Below, piece after piece: positions 26,900 to 35,106 of a DNA stretch of 42,082 nt (position 1 is its first letter; each line of letters starts with the position of its first letter). The position numbers and the translations under genes were made by a program. The notes below the pieces were generated by a model. It worked only from the letters and a program-made list of their open reading frames with translations. It searched no databases and was not told the DNA's origin. The DNA comes from Lutibacter sp. (GTDB taxonomy: Bacteria > Bacteroidota > Bacteroidia > Flavobacteriales > Flavobacteriaceae): assembly GCA_002733665.1 (NCBI GenBank), contig NVWM01000004.1, positions 123,348 through 165,429 on the forward strand, read 5' to 3'.

Positions 26900-28030
26900 A
26901 TGAAAGTTAATAAAAATTCATTTTTTTTAATATTGTTGTTTATAGCATATTTTACTGGATATACGCTCTTAATACCTACTTATGAAAACCCAGATGAATC
27001 AAGACATCTCTGGAAAGTGTTTAACGTAGAAAAAGTGTTTGAAATTGGAGGAAATGGAGGATTATATTATGTCTTTCAGAAAGGAGTTTCAAATATATTT
27101 GGGTATAAATACAAGAAAAGTTATGATCGTAAAAATGTAATAAAAGAAGCAAATCCAGACTTCTCTTATTTTGCAAACGAGTATAGATATAAACATAAAT
27201 CTATTTCTCCACGAAAAGATATATTAACTTATAGATTTGCAAATTTAATAGTATTAATTCCTTTGTTTTTCTGGTTTTTAAAAGAAAAGAAACATAGAAT
27301 GCTCTTTACCCTATCTCTTTGTTTTCCTGGGTTTGTTTGGTTTCTTACAAGTTTTAATCCCGATATTTTCAATATTGCTTTTAGTGTGATATTATTTAAA
27401 TATAGAGACAAAAGCAAATGGTTAATTTTAGGGTTGTTAATTTTAGCTTATCTAATCTTAGATAGATCTATAATATTACTAATATTAGCACTATTAATTT
27501 ACTACACATATCAATTTATTCCCAAAGGGAAATATTTAAGGTTAATATTCTGGCTGCTTTTTGGAACAAGTCTAATTGTATTTCATGATTTTTCAAAAAA
27601 TATAATTAGTTATAATTATGAATATGAACCGATAAAATCAATATTTACTGCAATTATTTCTTTTTATGGGCTGCTTGGAAATATGTCCATAAAAGCAACT
27701 TTCTTTGAGTACTTTTCAATTATAACTTTAATTTTTGTTTTAGTATTAAGGATTATTTTTATTAAAAAAGATCATCCCAAAAAGGAGAAGGTTAAAGAAT
27801 TCTCTACGTTAATTTTAATATATTTTATTTTGTGGGCATATCTTTTAACACTAGTACCTACATTAGATCAAGGAAGATATTTCTATCCAATAATTTTTTA
27901 TTTAATGTATTTGATAAAAGAAGTTGTGTTAAAAAAACAGGTACAAACTCTAACACCTTTATTGCTTCTCGGAATGACAATAAACGGTTTTATGTTTGTT
28001 AAACTATTTTATGTTTATTTTACTCAATAA
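26900..28030 (+). CDS. Polytopic membrane protein, GT-C/DUF2142-like
   Basis: 376 residues with about ten membrane segments. The first external loop contains 'PTYENPDESRHLWK' right after the first membrane segment. An acidic pair in this place is typical of GT-C glycosyltransferases using polyprenyl-phosphate sugars, and 'PDE..H' resembles the DUF2142 family. The loop after it ('ANEYRYKHKSISPRKD') is polar. A transfer of a sugar to the glycan on the periplasmic side is possible, but neither donor nor acceptor can be named. It has its own promoter-like box and stands 110 bases before the GT2 gene. Confidence 0.65.
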   Translation: MKVNKNSFFLILLFIAYFTGYTLLIPTYENPDESRHLWKVFNVEKVFEIGGNGGLYYVFQKGVSNIFGYKYKKSYDRKNVIKEANPDFSYFANEYRYKHKSISPRKDILTYRFANLIVLIPLFFWFLKEKKHRMLFTLSLCFPGFVWFLTSFNPDIFNIAFSVILFKYRDKSKWLILGLLILAYLILDRSIILLILALLIYYTYQFIPKGKYLRLIFWLLFGTSLIVFHDFSKNIISYNYEYEPIKSIFTAIISFYGLLGNMSIKATFFEYFSIITLIFVLVLRIIFIKKDHPKKEKVKEFSTLILIYFILWAYLLTLVPTLDQGRYFYPIIFYLMYLIKEVVLKKQVQTLTPLLLLGMTINGFMFVKLFYVYFTQ

Positions 28031-28112
28031 TAAAAGGCTGATTTTTTAACACAGATACATAAATAAATGCTAATAAATAAAAGGATAATAGGCGTTGTCT
28101 TCCATATTTTTG

Positions 28113-28120
28113 TAATTTTG
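28113..28120 (+). promoter_or_regulatory. -7 promoter box before the GT2 gene
   Basis: TAATTTTG matches TAnnTTTG, 20 bases before the ATG at 28141. A TTG at 28095 is 15 bases upstream. It probably drives the run of genes that extends to the MurG-like glycosyltransferase. Confidence 0.45.
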
Positions 28121-28140
28121 CAAACGCTTAAAGAAAAAAC

Positions 28141-28962
28141 ATGAAATATGACATTACAGCAAGTTTAGTTACTTATAACAATGACATTACAATGTTAAAA
28201 AAAACCATTGCAAGTTTTTTAAACACAAACCTTAATGTAAAACTGTCAATTATTGACAATTCACCTTCGGATAATTTAAAAATCCTTAAGAATATCAACA
28301 CTCAAAAAATTGAGTACACTCATAACCCAACAAATCCTGGTTTTGGAACAGCACACAATATTGCAATCAAAGAAAATTTAAACAACACTTTATATCATTT
28401 AATTTTAAACCCAGACATTTATTTTGAAGAAAATGTAAATGAAGAAATTATTACATTCTTAGAGAAAAACATTGAAGTCGGTGTATTAATGCCAAAGATT
28501 GTTTATCCAGATAATTCAACACAATTTGTTGCGAAACTTTTGCCAACACCTTTTACTTTTTTTGTCAGAAGATTAATCCCAATTAAATCTATATTAGAGA
28601 AAGTAAATCATAAATTTGAATTAAGATTTACAGGATATAATAAAATAATGGAAGTACCTTATTTGTCGGGATGTTATTTGGTTATTAAAACCGAAGCTTT
28701 AAAAAAAGCAGGATTGTTTGACGAAAATTATTTTATGCATTGTGAAGATATTGATATTTGCAGGACAATAATAAATTCTGGGTATAAATCTGTATTTTAT
28801 CCAAAAGTAAAAGTTGTGCATGCACATGAAAAAAAGTCAATGAAAAGCATTAATAACTTAAAGGTATATATAAAATCAATGATATATTATTTTAATAAAT
28901 GGGGCTGGTTTTTTGATTCAAAAAGAAAAGAAATAAATAAAAACACACTGAAACAATTTTAG
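28141..28962 (+). CDS. GT2-family glycosyltransferase, rhamnosyltransferase-like
   Basis: 273 residues, GT-A fold. 'ASLVTYNNDITMLKKTI' begins the nucleotide-binding strand, 'HNPTNPGFGTAHNIAI' is the typical GNxGfg-type loop, 'LILNPDIYF' holds the metal-binding acidic motif, and 'YLSGCYLVIKTEAL' plus 'FMHCEDIDICRTI' complete the WbbL-like subfamily pattern. Many relatives transfer rhamnose from dTDP-rhamnose, which agrees with rfbC/rfbD in this window, but the donor is not proven. It is cytoplasmic, with no membrane spans. It starts five bases before the fused transferase gene and probably opens that operon. Confidence 0.85.
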   Translation: MKYDITASLVTYNNDITMLKKTIASFLNTNLNVKLSIIDNSPSDNLKILKNINTQKIEYTHNPTNPGFGTAHNIAIKENLNNTLYHLILNPDIYFEENVNEEIITFLEKNIEVGVLMPKIVYPDNSTQFVAKLLPTPFTFFVRRLIPIKSILEKVNHKFELRFTGYNKIMEVPYLSGCYLVIKTEALKKAGLFDENYFMHCEDIDICRTIINSGYKSVFYPKVKVVHAHEKKSMKSINNLKVYIKSMIYYFNKWGWFFDSKRKEINKNTLKQF

Positions 28963-28966
28963 CAAT

Positions 28967-31108
28967 ATGGAACTAAATTATATTTTCGTTTTTCTATCTC
29001 TTTTTGCTATTGAAATAATATATTTAAAAATAGCAGAATTTAATAACATCAAAGACATTCCAAGCTATAGAAGCTCTCATGTTAAAACAACGATAAGCGG
29101 TGGTGGAATTATTTATTTTACTGCAATATTATTCTTTTTTTCTATTTATGCTAATGACAACATTTTAGAATATAAATACTTTTTAATAGCCTCACTGCTA
29201 ATATCTATTATTAGTTTTATTGATGATTTTAAAACACTTTCACCAATAATTAGAATTGTTAGTCAATTCATAGCAGTAACACTTATATTTTATAGTTTAA
29301 ATATTTTTTCTGAGGTAACTCCCTTTAAAATAACAATAATGATAATTTCCTATATATTTTCTATAGGATTTATTAATATATATAATTTTATGGATGGCAT
29401 AAATGGGATGACATTTTTAAATGCCCTCCTAACATTTGTTACGTTAACAGCTATTAACTATTATATTATTGAATTTACAGATTCAGATTTATTAGTAGTA
29501 TTAATTATAGCAACTCTAGTCTTTGGGTATTTTAATTTCAGAAAAGAAGCTAAATGTTTTGCCGGAGATGTTGGAAGCATAACTATAGGTTTTACTGTTT
29601 TTTATTTTCTTTTAAAATATTTTTTAATAACTCATAATTTTACAATCTTATTATTAATAAGTGTTTATTTATTAGATGGAGGATGGACCATTATTCAAAG
29701 ATTTTTTAATAAAGAGAATATTTTTAAAGCGCATAAAAAACACTTATACCAGACCTTGGTTAATGAAAGGAAATTTTCCCATTTAAAAGTTTCAACATAT
29801 TATTTTATGGCGCAATTAATAATAAATATTTTCGCTTTGAGTTTGTTATATTATAAAGTCGAGAATACATTGCTTATTACAATTGCCACACTTATAGTTC
29901 TTTCAGGAATTTACTTTTTTATCATAAAAAGAGTAGAAAAATCACTATCTAAAAGTAACCTAGGGAGTTTCAATAAAAACAAAATTTGGCTTTCTTCTCC
30001 ACATATGGGAGGAAATGAACAAAAATACATTAAAGAAGCGTTTGACGCAAATTGGATTGCACCACTAGGATCAAATGTTTCTGGATTTGAACAAGATTTA
30101 GAAAAGTATTTGGGAGAAAATTCAAAAGTGGCAGCACTATCATCAGGTACAGCAGCGATTCACTTGGCTTTAATATTAGCAAATGTTCAACGAGATGATG
30201 ATGTTATATGCCAAAGCATGACTTTTTCAGCATCAGCAAATCCAATTCTTTATTTAGGAGCAAACCCGATTTTTATTGATAGTGAAAAAGATACTTGGAA
30301 TATGTGTCCAAATCATTTAGAAAAAAAGATAAAGGAAAGAATAGAAAAAGATAAAAAACCGAAGGCTATTATTGTAGTTCATTTGTATGGAATGCCTGCA
30401 ATGATGGATGAAATAGTTGCTATTTCTAAAAAGTTTAAAATAACATTAATAGAAGACGCAGCTGAATCATTAGGTTCGACTTATAAAGGTCAAAAATGTG
30501 GAACCTTTGGAGATTATGGAATTTTATCTTTTAATGGAAACAAAATTATAACAACTTCAGGAGGTGGCGCACTTGTTTGTAAAAATCAAATAGATAAGGA
30601 CAAGGCTATTTTTTACGCCACTCAATCTAGAGATGAAGCACCTCACTACCAACATTCAGAAATTGGATACAACTATAGGATGAGTAATATTGTCGCAGGA
30701 ATTGGAAGAGGACAAATGGAAGTGTTAGATGAACACGTTCAATTAAGAAGAGATAATAATAAATTTTATCAAGACGTTTTTAAAAATATTGACGGAGTTC
30801 AAGTTTTTGTTGAACCATCAAACGATTTTTATTCTAATCATTGGTTGAGTTGTATTACAATAGACACAAATTTGACTACTGTGGACAATGAAAAACTGAA
30901 GGATATTCTATTTGAAGAAAATATAGAGGCTCGACCTTTATGGAAACCAATGCATTTACAGCCTATTTTTGAAAAGTATGATTACTTAGGCAGTAAAATA
31001 AGTGAAAGCCTATTTTTAAATGGGTTATGCTTACCATCAGGATCTAATTTATTGCCTGAAGAAAAAGAGAGGATAATAAAAGCAATATTAAAGGGATTTA
31101 GGGAATAA
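28967..31108 (+). CDS. Fusion: WecA-like phosphoglycosyltransferase + DegT-family sugar aminotransferase
   Basis: 713 residues in one uninterrupted frame. Residues 1-325 form a polytopic WecA/MraY-like enzyme that links a sugar-1-phosphate to undecaprenyl phosphate. They include 'RSSHVKTTISGGGI', 'FIDDFKTLSP' (D86, D87), 'NFMDGINGM' (D143), 'FAGDVGSITIGF' and 'HKKHLYQTLVNERK', all catalytic motifs present. After a linker of about 13 residues, 339-713 form a complete DegT/DnrJ/EryC1 aminotransferase of the PglE type: 'KIWLSSPHMGGNE', 'ALSSGTAAIHLAL', 'LIEDAAESLGS', and the PLP lysine K526 in 'FNGNKIITTSGGG'. No ATG lies at the usual aminotransferase start, so separate translation is unlikely. 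It should aminate a UDP-4-keto-6-deoxy-sugar, probably made by the CapD-type enzyme downstream. Separate genes are the usual arrangement as far as I know. Confidence 0.88.
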   Translation: MELNYIFVFLSLFAIEIIYLKIAEFNNIKDIPSYRSSHVKTTISGGGIIYFTAILFFFSIYANDNILEYKYFLIASLLISIISFIDDFKTLSPIIRIVSQFIAVTLIFYSLNIFSEVTPFKITIMIISYIFSIGFINIYNFMDGINGMTFLNALLTFVTLTAINYYIIEFTDSDLLVVLIIATLVFGYFNFRKEAKCFAGDVGSITIGFTVFYFLLKYFLITHNFTILLLISVYLLDGGWTIIQRFFNKENIFKAHKKHLYQTLVNERKFSHLKVSTYYFMAQLIINIFALSLLYYKVENTLLITIATLIVLSGIYFFIIKRVEKSLSKSNLGSFNKNKIWLSSPHMGGNEQKYIKEAFDANWIAPLGSNVSGFEQDLEKYLGENSKVAALSSGTAAIHLALILANVQRDDDVICQSMTFSASANPILYLGANPIFIDSEKDTWNMCPNHLEKKIKERIEKDKKPKAIIVVHLYGMPAMMDEIVAISKKFKITLIEDAAESLGSTYKGQKCGTFGDYGILSFNGNKIITTSGGGALVCKNQIDKDKAIFYATQSRDEAPHYQHSEIGYNYRMSNIVAGIGRGQMEVLDEHVQLRRDNNKFYQDVFKNIDGVQVFVEPSNDFYSNHWLSCITIDTNLTTVDNEKLKDILFEENIEARPLWKPMHLQPIFEKYDYLGSKISESLFLNGLCLPSGSNLLPEEKERIIKAILKGFRE

Positions 31109-31112
31109 AAAT

Positions 31113-31311
31113 ATGAAAACTGAAAAGAGTATTTTTTCTTTATTGATGCAGGAATAACTTTATTCCTCATCCTTTAGAGTTTTATTTATTAAGAAGAGAC
31201 TTACAATCTTCTGTTTCAAATATTATAGCGCTATCATTTCTTATATTTTTAATAGTAATGGTATGTAAAATGTTTTTGAAATTTAGAAAAAATAAACAGA
31301 TGGCGCAGTAG
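31113..31311 (+). pseudogene. Possible frameshifted gene for a small membrane protein
   Basis: A short frame starts four bases after the fusion gene ('MKTEKSIFSLLMQE', 31113-31157). It stops just as a second frame opens at about 31150 and runs to 31311, encoding 'FIPHPLEFYLLRRDLQSS' followed by a hydrophobic stretch (about 18 residues) and a basic tail 'FRKNKQMAQ'. Removing one base near 31149 would join them into about 65 residues with one membrane segment. The total length of 199 bases fits a one-base insertion. No family is recognised. It could equally be chance open frames in AT-rich DNA. The rest of the 31109-31351 gap holds only a promoter-like box. Confidence 0.3.
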
Positions 31312-31328
31312 TTCATTTAAATTTTGTT

Positions 31329-31336
31329 TAAGTTTG
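31329..31336 (+). promoter_or_regulatory. -7 promoter box before the CapD-type gene
   Basis: TAAGTTTG matches TAnnTTTG, 15 bases before the TTG start at 31352. No TTG at standard -33 spacing. It could give the dehydratase gene separate expression from the upstream fusion gene. Confidence 0.35.
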
Positions 31337-31351
31337 TAAGAAACCTAGAAA

Positions 31352-33241
31352 TTGTTAAAGACCTTTTTTCAAAATATAAATCAAAAATACACACCAAGAT
31401 GGATTGTGCTAGTAATTGATATTTACTTAACAGTTCAGTCATTTATTTTAGCATTTATAATTCAATATAATTTTGATTTTGATTACAATAAGTTAGTCTA
31501 TACTATTCCTATAGTTATAATTGCCACTTTTTTAAGTTATGTAATAGTCGGATCGTACAAAGGTGTTATTAGACATACAGGATCTAAAGATGCTTTAAAT
31601 GTATTTATGGCTGTTTCTTTATTGATGTTGATTTTAACAGGACTTCACTTAATTAACAAACACTACTTTCAAGAACTTTTTTTTAAGATTTCTTTCACAA
31701 TCATAATTATTCATTTTTTATTAAATGTTATTGTTTTAATTTTAAGTAGATTTATATTTAAATTATTATATAAGCGATTAATTTTAGACTTAAAACCAAC
31801 CTCAAGAGTATTAATTTATGGCGCTGGTGATTCTGGAGTGATTACATATTCTGCACTAGATGAAGAGAAGTCGAATAAGTTAAATGTTGTTGGTTTTATT
31901 GATGACCATAAGGGGAAGGTAGGTAAAAAAATCAATCAAGTTAAAATCTATAGTCCGAAACAAATTACAAGAGAATTTATTGAAAAGAATAAAGTAAATC
32001 AAGTGATAGTTTCTATTCAAAATATTAAACCAAACCGTTTACTTGAAATTGTTGATGACTTACTCTCAAAATCTGTAAAAGTAAAAATTGTCCCTCCAGT
32101 AAAAAATTGGATAGACGGGAACTTAGAAGCAGCGCAAATAAAAGAATTAAGAATTGAAGACCTTTTAGGAAGAGAGGTAATAAATATTGAAAATTCATTA
32201 TTAAAAAAAGAATTTAATAATAAAATTATCCTAATTACTGGAGCCGCAGGATCAATTGGGAGTGAAATAACAAGACAAGTTTCATCTTATAATTACAAAG
32301 AGATAATTTTAGTTGACCAAGCAGAATCCCCTTTATACGACTTACAACAAGAATTTAATAGTGTAGGAAAAACCAATATAAAGTTTATAGTTGCAGATAT
32401 TCGTGGAGAAAGAAGAATGAATCGAATTTTTGAAGACCACAAACCGGATATTATATTTCATGCCGCAGCATACAAACATGTACCATTGATGGAAGACAAC
32501 CCTTATGAGGCAGTCAATGTAAATGTTGTAGGAACTCACATGATTATGGGTTTAGCAATAAAACATAATGTAGAAAAATTTGTAATGGTTTCTACTGATA
32601 AAGCAGTAAACCCAACAAATGTTATGGGAGCAACCAAACGAATTGCAGAAATTTATGCAGCATGTTTAAAAGATAAAGGATCTACCAAATTTATTACAAC
32701 ACGATTTGGAAACGTTCTTGGTTCAAATGGTTCTGTAATTCCTTTATTTAAAAAGCAATTAGAAAAAGGAGGACCGTTAACAGTAACACATAAAGAAATT
32801 ACAAGATATTTTATGACAATTCCAGAAGCCTGTCAACTTGTATTAGAAGCAGGAGCGATGGGTAATGGAGGAGAAATTTTTGTGTTTGATATGGGAGAAT
32901 CTATAAAAATATTTGATTTAGCCGTAAATATGATTCAATTATCAGGATTAAAATATCCAGAAGATATAGATATAAAAATTACAGGATTGCGTCCTGGAGA
33001 AAAAATCTACGAAGAACTTTTAGCAAACGGAGAGAATACACTTCCTACTTATAACGACAAGATAATGATAGCAAAAGTAAGAGGATTTGATGTAGATAAA
33101 TTAAAAAATGAGATTTTGGAACTTTGTGTTTTGAGCAAAAAATGTGAGAATAAAGAAATTGTAAAAAAAATTAAAGAAATTGTTCCAGAATACAAATCTC
33201 AAAATTCACTGTATGAAGTTTTAGACAAAAAAGCAGAATAG
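31352..33241 (+). CDS. CapD/PglF-type membrane UDP-sugar 4,6-dehydratase
   Basis: 629 residues. Four membrane segments (about 15-140) are followed by a first Rossmann domain ('VLIYGAGDSG') and a second catalytic one ('ITGAAGSIGSE', 'HAAAYKHVPLMEDNP', 'STDKAVNPTNVMGATKR'). The catalytic Tyr of short-chain reductases is replaced by Met in 'MGATK', giving the Ser-Met-Lys triad of the FlaA1/PglF/CapD long dehydratases. It probably makes a UDP-4-keto-6-deoxy-HexNAc from UDP-GlcNAc, the substrate for the aminotransferase domain upstream. The start must be the TTG at 31352: an in-frame TAG ends at 31348, and 'MLKTFFQNINQKYTPRW' is the family N-terminus. The sugar transferase gene follows after two bases. 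Confidence 0.9.
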   Translation: MLKTFFQNINQKYTPRWIVLVIDIYLTVQSFILAFIIQYNFDFDYNKLVYTIPIVIIATFLSYVIVGSYKGVIRHTGSKDALNVFMAVSLLMLILTGLHLINKHYFQELFFKISFTIIIIHFLLNVIVLILSRFIFKLLYKRLILDLKPTSRVLIYGAGDSGVITYSALDEEKSNKLNVVGFIDDHKGKVGKKINQVKIYSPKQITREFIEKNKVNQVIVSIQNIKPNRLLEIVDDLLSKSVKVKIVPPVKNWIDGNLEAAQIKELRIEDLLGREVINIENSLLKKEFNNKIILITGAAGSIGSEITRQVSSYNYKEIILVDQAESPLYDLQQEFNSVGKTNIKFIVADIRGERRMNRIFEDHKPDIIFHAAAYKHVPLMEDNPYEAVNVNVVGTHMIMGLAIKHNVEKFVMVSTDKAVNPTNVMGATKRIAEIYAACLKDKGSTKFITTRFGNVLGSNGSVIPLFKKQLEKGGPLTVTHKEITRYFMTIPEACQLVLEAGAMGNGGEIFVFDMGESIKIFDLAVNMIQLSGLKYPEDIDIKITGLRPGEKIYEELLANGENTLPTYNDKIMIAKVRGFDVDKLKNEILELCVLSKKCENKEIVKKIKEIVPEYKSQNSLYEVLDKKAE

Positions 33242-33243
33242 TT

Positions 33244-33828
33244 TTGTATACCCTCTCTAAAAGAATTTTCGACATATTTTTATCCTTAATAATCATAGTT
33301 TTAGTCTTAACATGGTTAGTTCCGCTAATTTTTATTATAACCTTTTTAACAACTAAAGAGAATCCATTTTATTTTCAACAGCGTGTTGGAAAAAACGGAA
33401 AGCAGTTTAAAATCTATAAATTTAGAAGCATGAAAGGAGAAGTTCCAGAAAATGATCCATTACTATCAAATGAAGAAGTATTAAGGATCACATATTTTGG
33501 AAAATTCTTAAGGAAATACAGGATTGATGAATTCCCTCAATTTATTAATGTTATAAAAGGAGAGATGAGTATTGTGGGTCCAAGACCAGAAAGACAATTT
33601 TTTTTAGATCAGATGATTAGCCATATTCCACAGTATAAAAGACTTCAAAAAATAAAACCAGGAATAACATCTTTGGGTCAAATAAGGTTTGGCTATGCAG
33701 ATAATATTCAAGATATGCTACAAAGAGCTCGATATGACCTAAAGTATTTAGAAAATTATAATTTATGGACAGATTTAAAAATTATCTTTGCAACAATTAT
33801 TGTAGTTTTTAAAGGTAAAGGAAAATAG
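33244..33828 (+). CDS. Monotopic sugar-1-phosphate transferase, PglC-like
   Basis: 194 residues, the size of the minimal PglC-type phosphoglycosyltransferase. One hydrophobic re-entrant helix (about 8-35) is followed by 'PFYFQQRVGKNGKQFKIYKF', the catalytic Asp-Glu pair D95/E96 in 'YRIDEFPQF', 'GEMSIVGPRPER' and 'KPGITSLGQ'. It transfers a phospho-sugar from a UDP-sugar to undecaprenyl phosphate. Relatives next to CapD/DegT genes use UDP-diNAcBac-like sugars. Translation apparently starts at a TTG (33244) two bases after the dehydratase stop. It is the second initiating transferase of the locus, of a fold different from the WecA-like one. Confidence 0.88.
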   Translation: MYTLSKRIFDIFLSLIIIVLVLTWLVPLIFIITFLTTKENPFYFQQRVGKNGKQFKIYKFRSMKGEVPENDPLLSNEEVLRITYFGKFLRKYRIDEFPQFINVIKGEMSIVGPRPERQFFLDQMISHIPQYKRLQKIKPGITSLGQIRFGYADNIQDMLQRARYDLKYLENYNLWTDLKIIFATIIVVFKGKGK

Positions 33829-33831
33829 ATT

Positions 33832-35106
33832 ATGAATGTATTAATTATTGGATCAGGAGGACGAGAACACGCAATAGCGTGGAAACTTAAACAAAGCGAC
33901 CGATTAGATCAACTTTTTATTGCTCCAGGAAATGCTGGAACAGCAGAATTAGGAACGAACTTACCAATTAATGTTTCTGATTTTCAAAAAATAAAAGAAA
34001 CAGTATTAGCACAAGATATTAAATTAGTTTTAGTCGGACCAGAGATTCCACTTGTAGAAGGTATACACGACTTTTTCTTGTCGGATGAAGAATTGAAAAA
34101 GGTTCATGTAATAGGTCCTCAAAAATTAGCTGCACAGCTTGAAGGGAGTAAGGAGTTTGCTAAAGAATTTATGCAGAGACACGCTATTCCTACAGCAGCA
34201 TATAAAAGTTTTACAAAAGACAACGTAAAAGAAGGGTTCGATTTCTTAGAAAGTTTAAAACCTCCATATGTTTTAAAAGCTGATGGCTTAGCAGCAGGAA
34301 AAGGAGTTGTAATTTTACCAAACTTGCAAGAAGCAAAAGACGAACTAACTGATATGCTCACTAATGAAAAATTTGGAGAAGCAAGTAAAACTGTTGTTAT
34401 TGAAGAGTTTTTGGATGGTATAGAAATGAGTTGTTTTATATTAACTGATGGAAAAAACTATGTTAGTCTTCCCAATGCAAAAGATTACAAGCGTATAGGA
34501 GAAGGAGATAAAGGACTCAATACAGGCGGAATGGGAGCCATTTCTCCAGTTCCATTTGCTGACGAAGAATATCTGCAGAAAATAGAAGAAAGAGTCATAA
34601 AACCAACTGTTTTGGGCTTACAGAAAGATAATATTTCATATAAAGGATTTATTTTCTTCGGTTTGATAAAAGTTAACAATGAACCAATGGTTATAGAATA
34701 TAACTGTAGAATGGGAGATCCTGAAACTGAAGTTGTAATTCCTCGTATCAAGTCAGATTTGTTAGAATTATTAATTGCTACAGGAAATAATGATTTAGAA
34801 AATATGTCAATAGAAATTGATGAACGATCTGCAACTACAGTAATGTTAGTTTCTGGAGGATATCCTGAAGCATACGAAAAAGGAAAAATAATTAATGGAA
34901 TTGAAAATACGTTAGACTCTATTGTTTTCCATGCAGGAACAACCAAAAATAATAATGGAGAAACGCTCACAAATGGAGGGCGAGTACTTGCTGTAACTTC
35001 TTATGGTAATGATTATAAAGAAGCACTTAAAGCATCATATAAGAGTATCAAGAACATTAATTTTGATAAGATGAATTACCGAAAAGATATCGGTTTTGAC
35101 CTCTAA
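33832..35106 (+). CDS. purD: Phosphoribosylamine-glycine ligase (GAR synthetase)
   Basis: Cytoplasmic ATP-grasp enzyme of purine synthesis, joining glycine to 5-phosphoribosylamine. 424 residues, full length. The N-terminal 'VLIIGSGGREHAIAW', the ATP-binding 'VLKADGLAAGKGVV', 'NTGGMGAISPVP' and the metal/ATP site 'EYNCRMGDPETEVV' are diagnostic. It lies three bases after the sugar transferase gene and overlaps the following glycosyltransferase gene by 11 bases, so this housekeeping gene is transcribed with glycan genes. Base composition is visibly less AT-rich than the glycan genes around 22-28 kb. Confidence 0.95.
   Translation: MNVLIIGSGGREHAIAWKLKQSDRLDQLFIAPGNAGTAELGTNLPINVSDFQKIKETVLAQDIKLVLVGPEIPLVEGIHDFFLSDEELKKVHVIGPQKLAAQLEGSKEFAKEFMQRHAIPTAAYKSFTKDNVKEGFDFLESLKPPYVLKADGLAAGKGVVILPNLQEAKDELTDMLTNEKFGEASKTVVIEEFLDGIEMSCFILTDGKNYVSLPNAKDYKRIGEGDKGLNTGGMGAISPVPFADEEYLQKIEERVIKPTVLGLQKDNISYKGFIFFGLIKVNNEPMVIEYNCRMGDPETEVVIPRIKSDLLELLIATGNNDLENMSIEIDERSATTVMLVSGGYPEAYEKGKIINGIENTLDSIVFHAGTTKNNNGETLTNGGRVLAVTSYGNDYKEALKASYKSIKNINFDKMNYRKDIGFDL

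Noticed and set aside
28031..28112. A small RNA or riboswitch in the gap before the GT2 gene
   Set aside because: No stable hairpin or conserved motif beyond the promoter box could be found by eye.
34485..34970. 161-codon open frame on the minus strand inside purD
   Set aside because: It lies antisense to a clearly conserved ATP-grasp region, has no recognisable motif and no promoter; it mirrors codon bias of purD.
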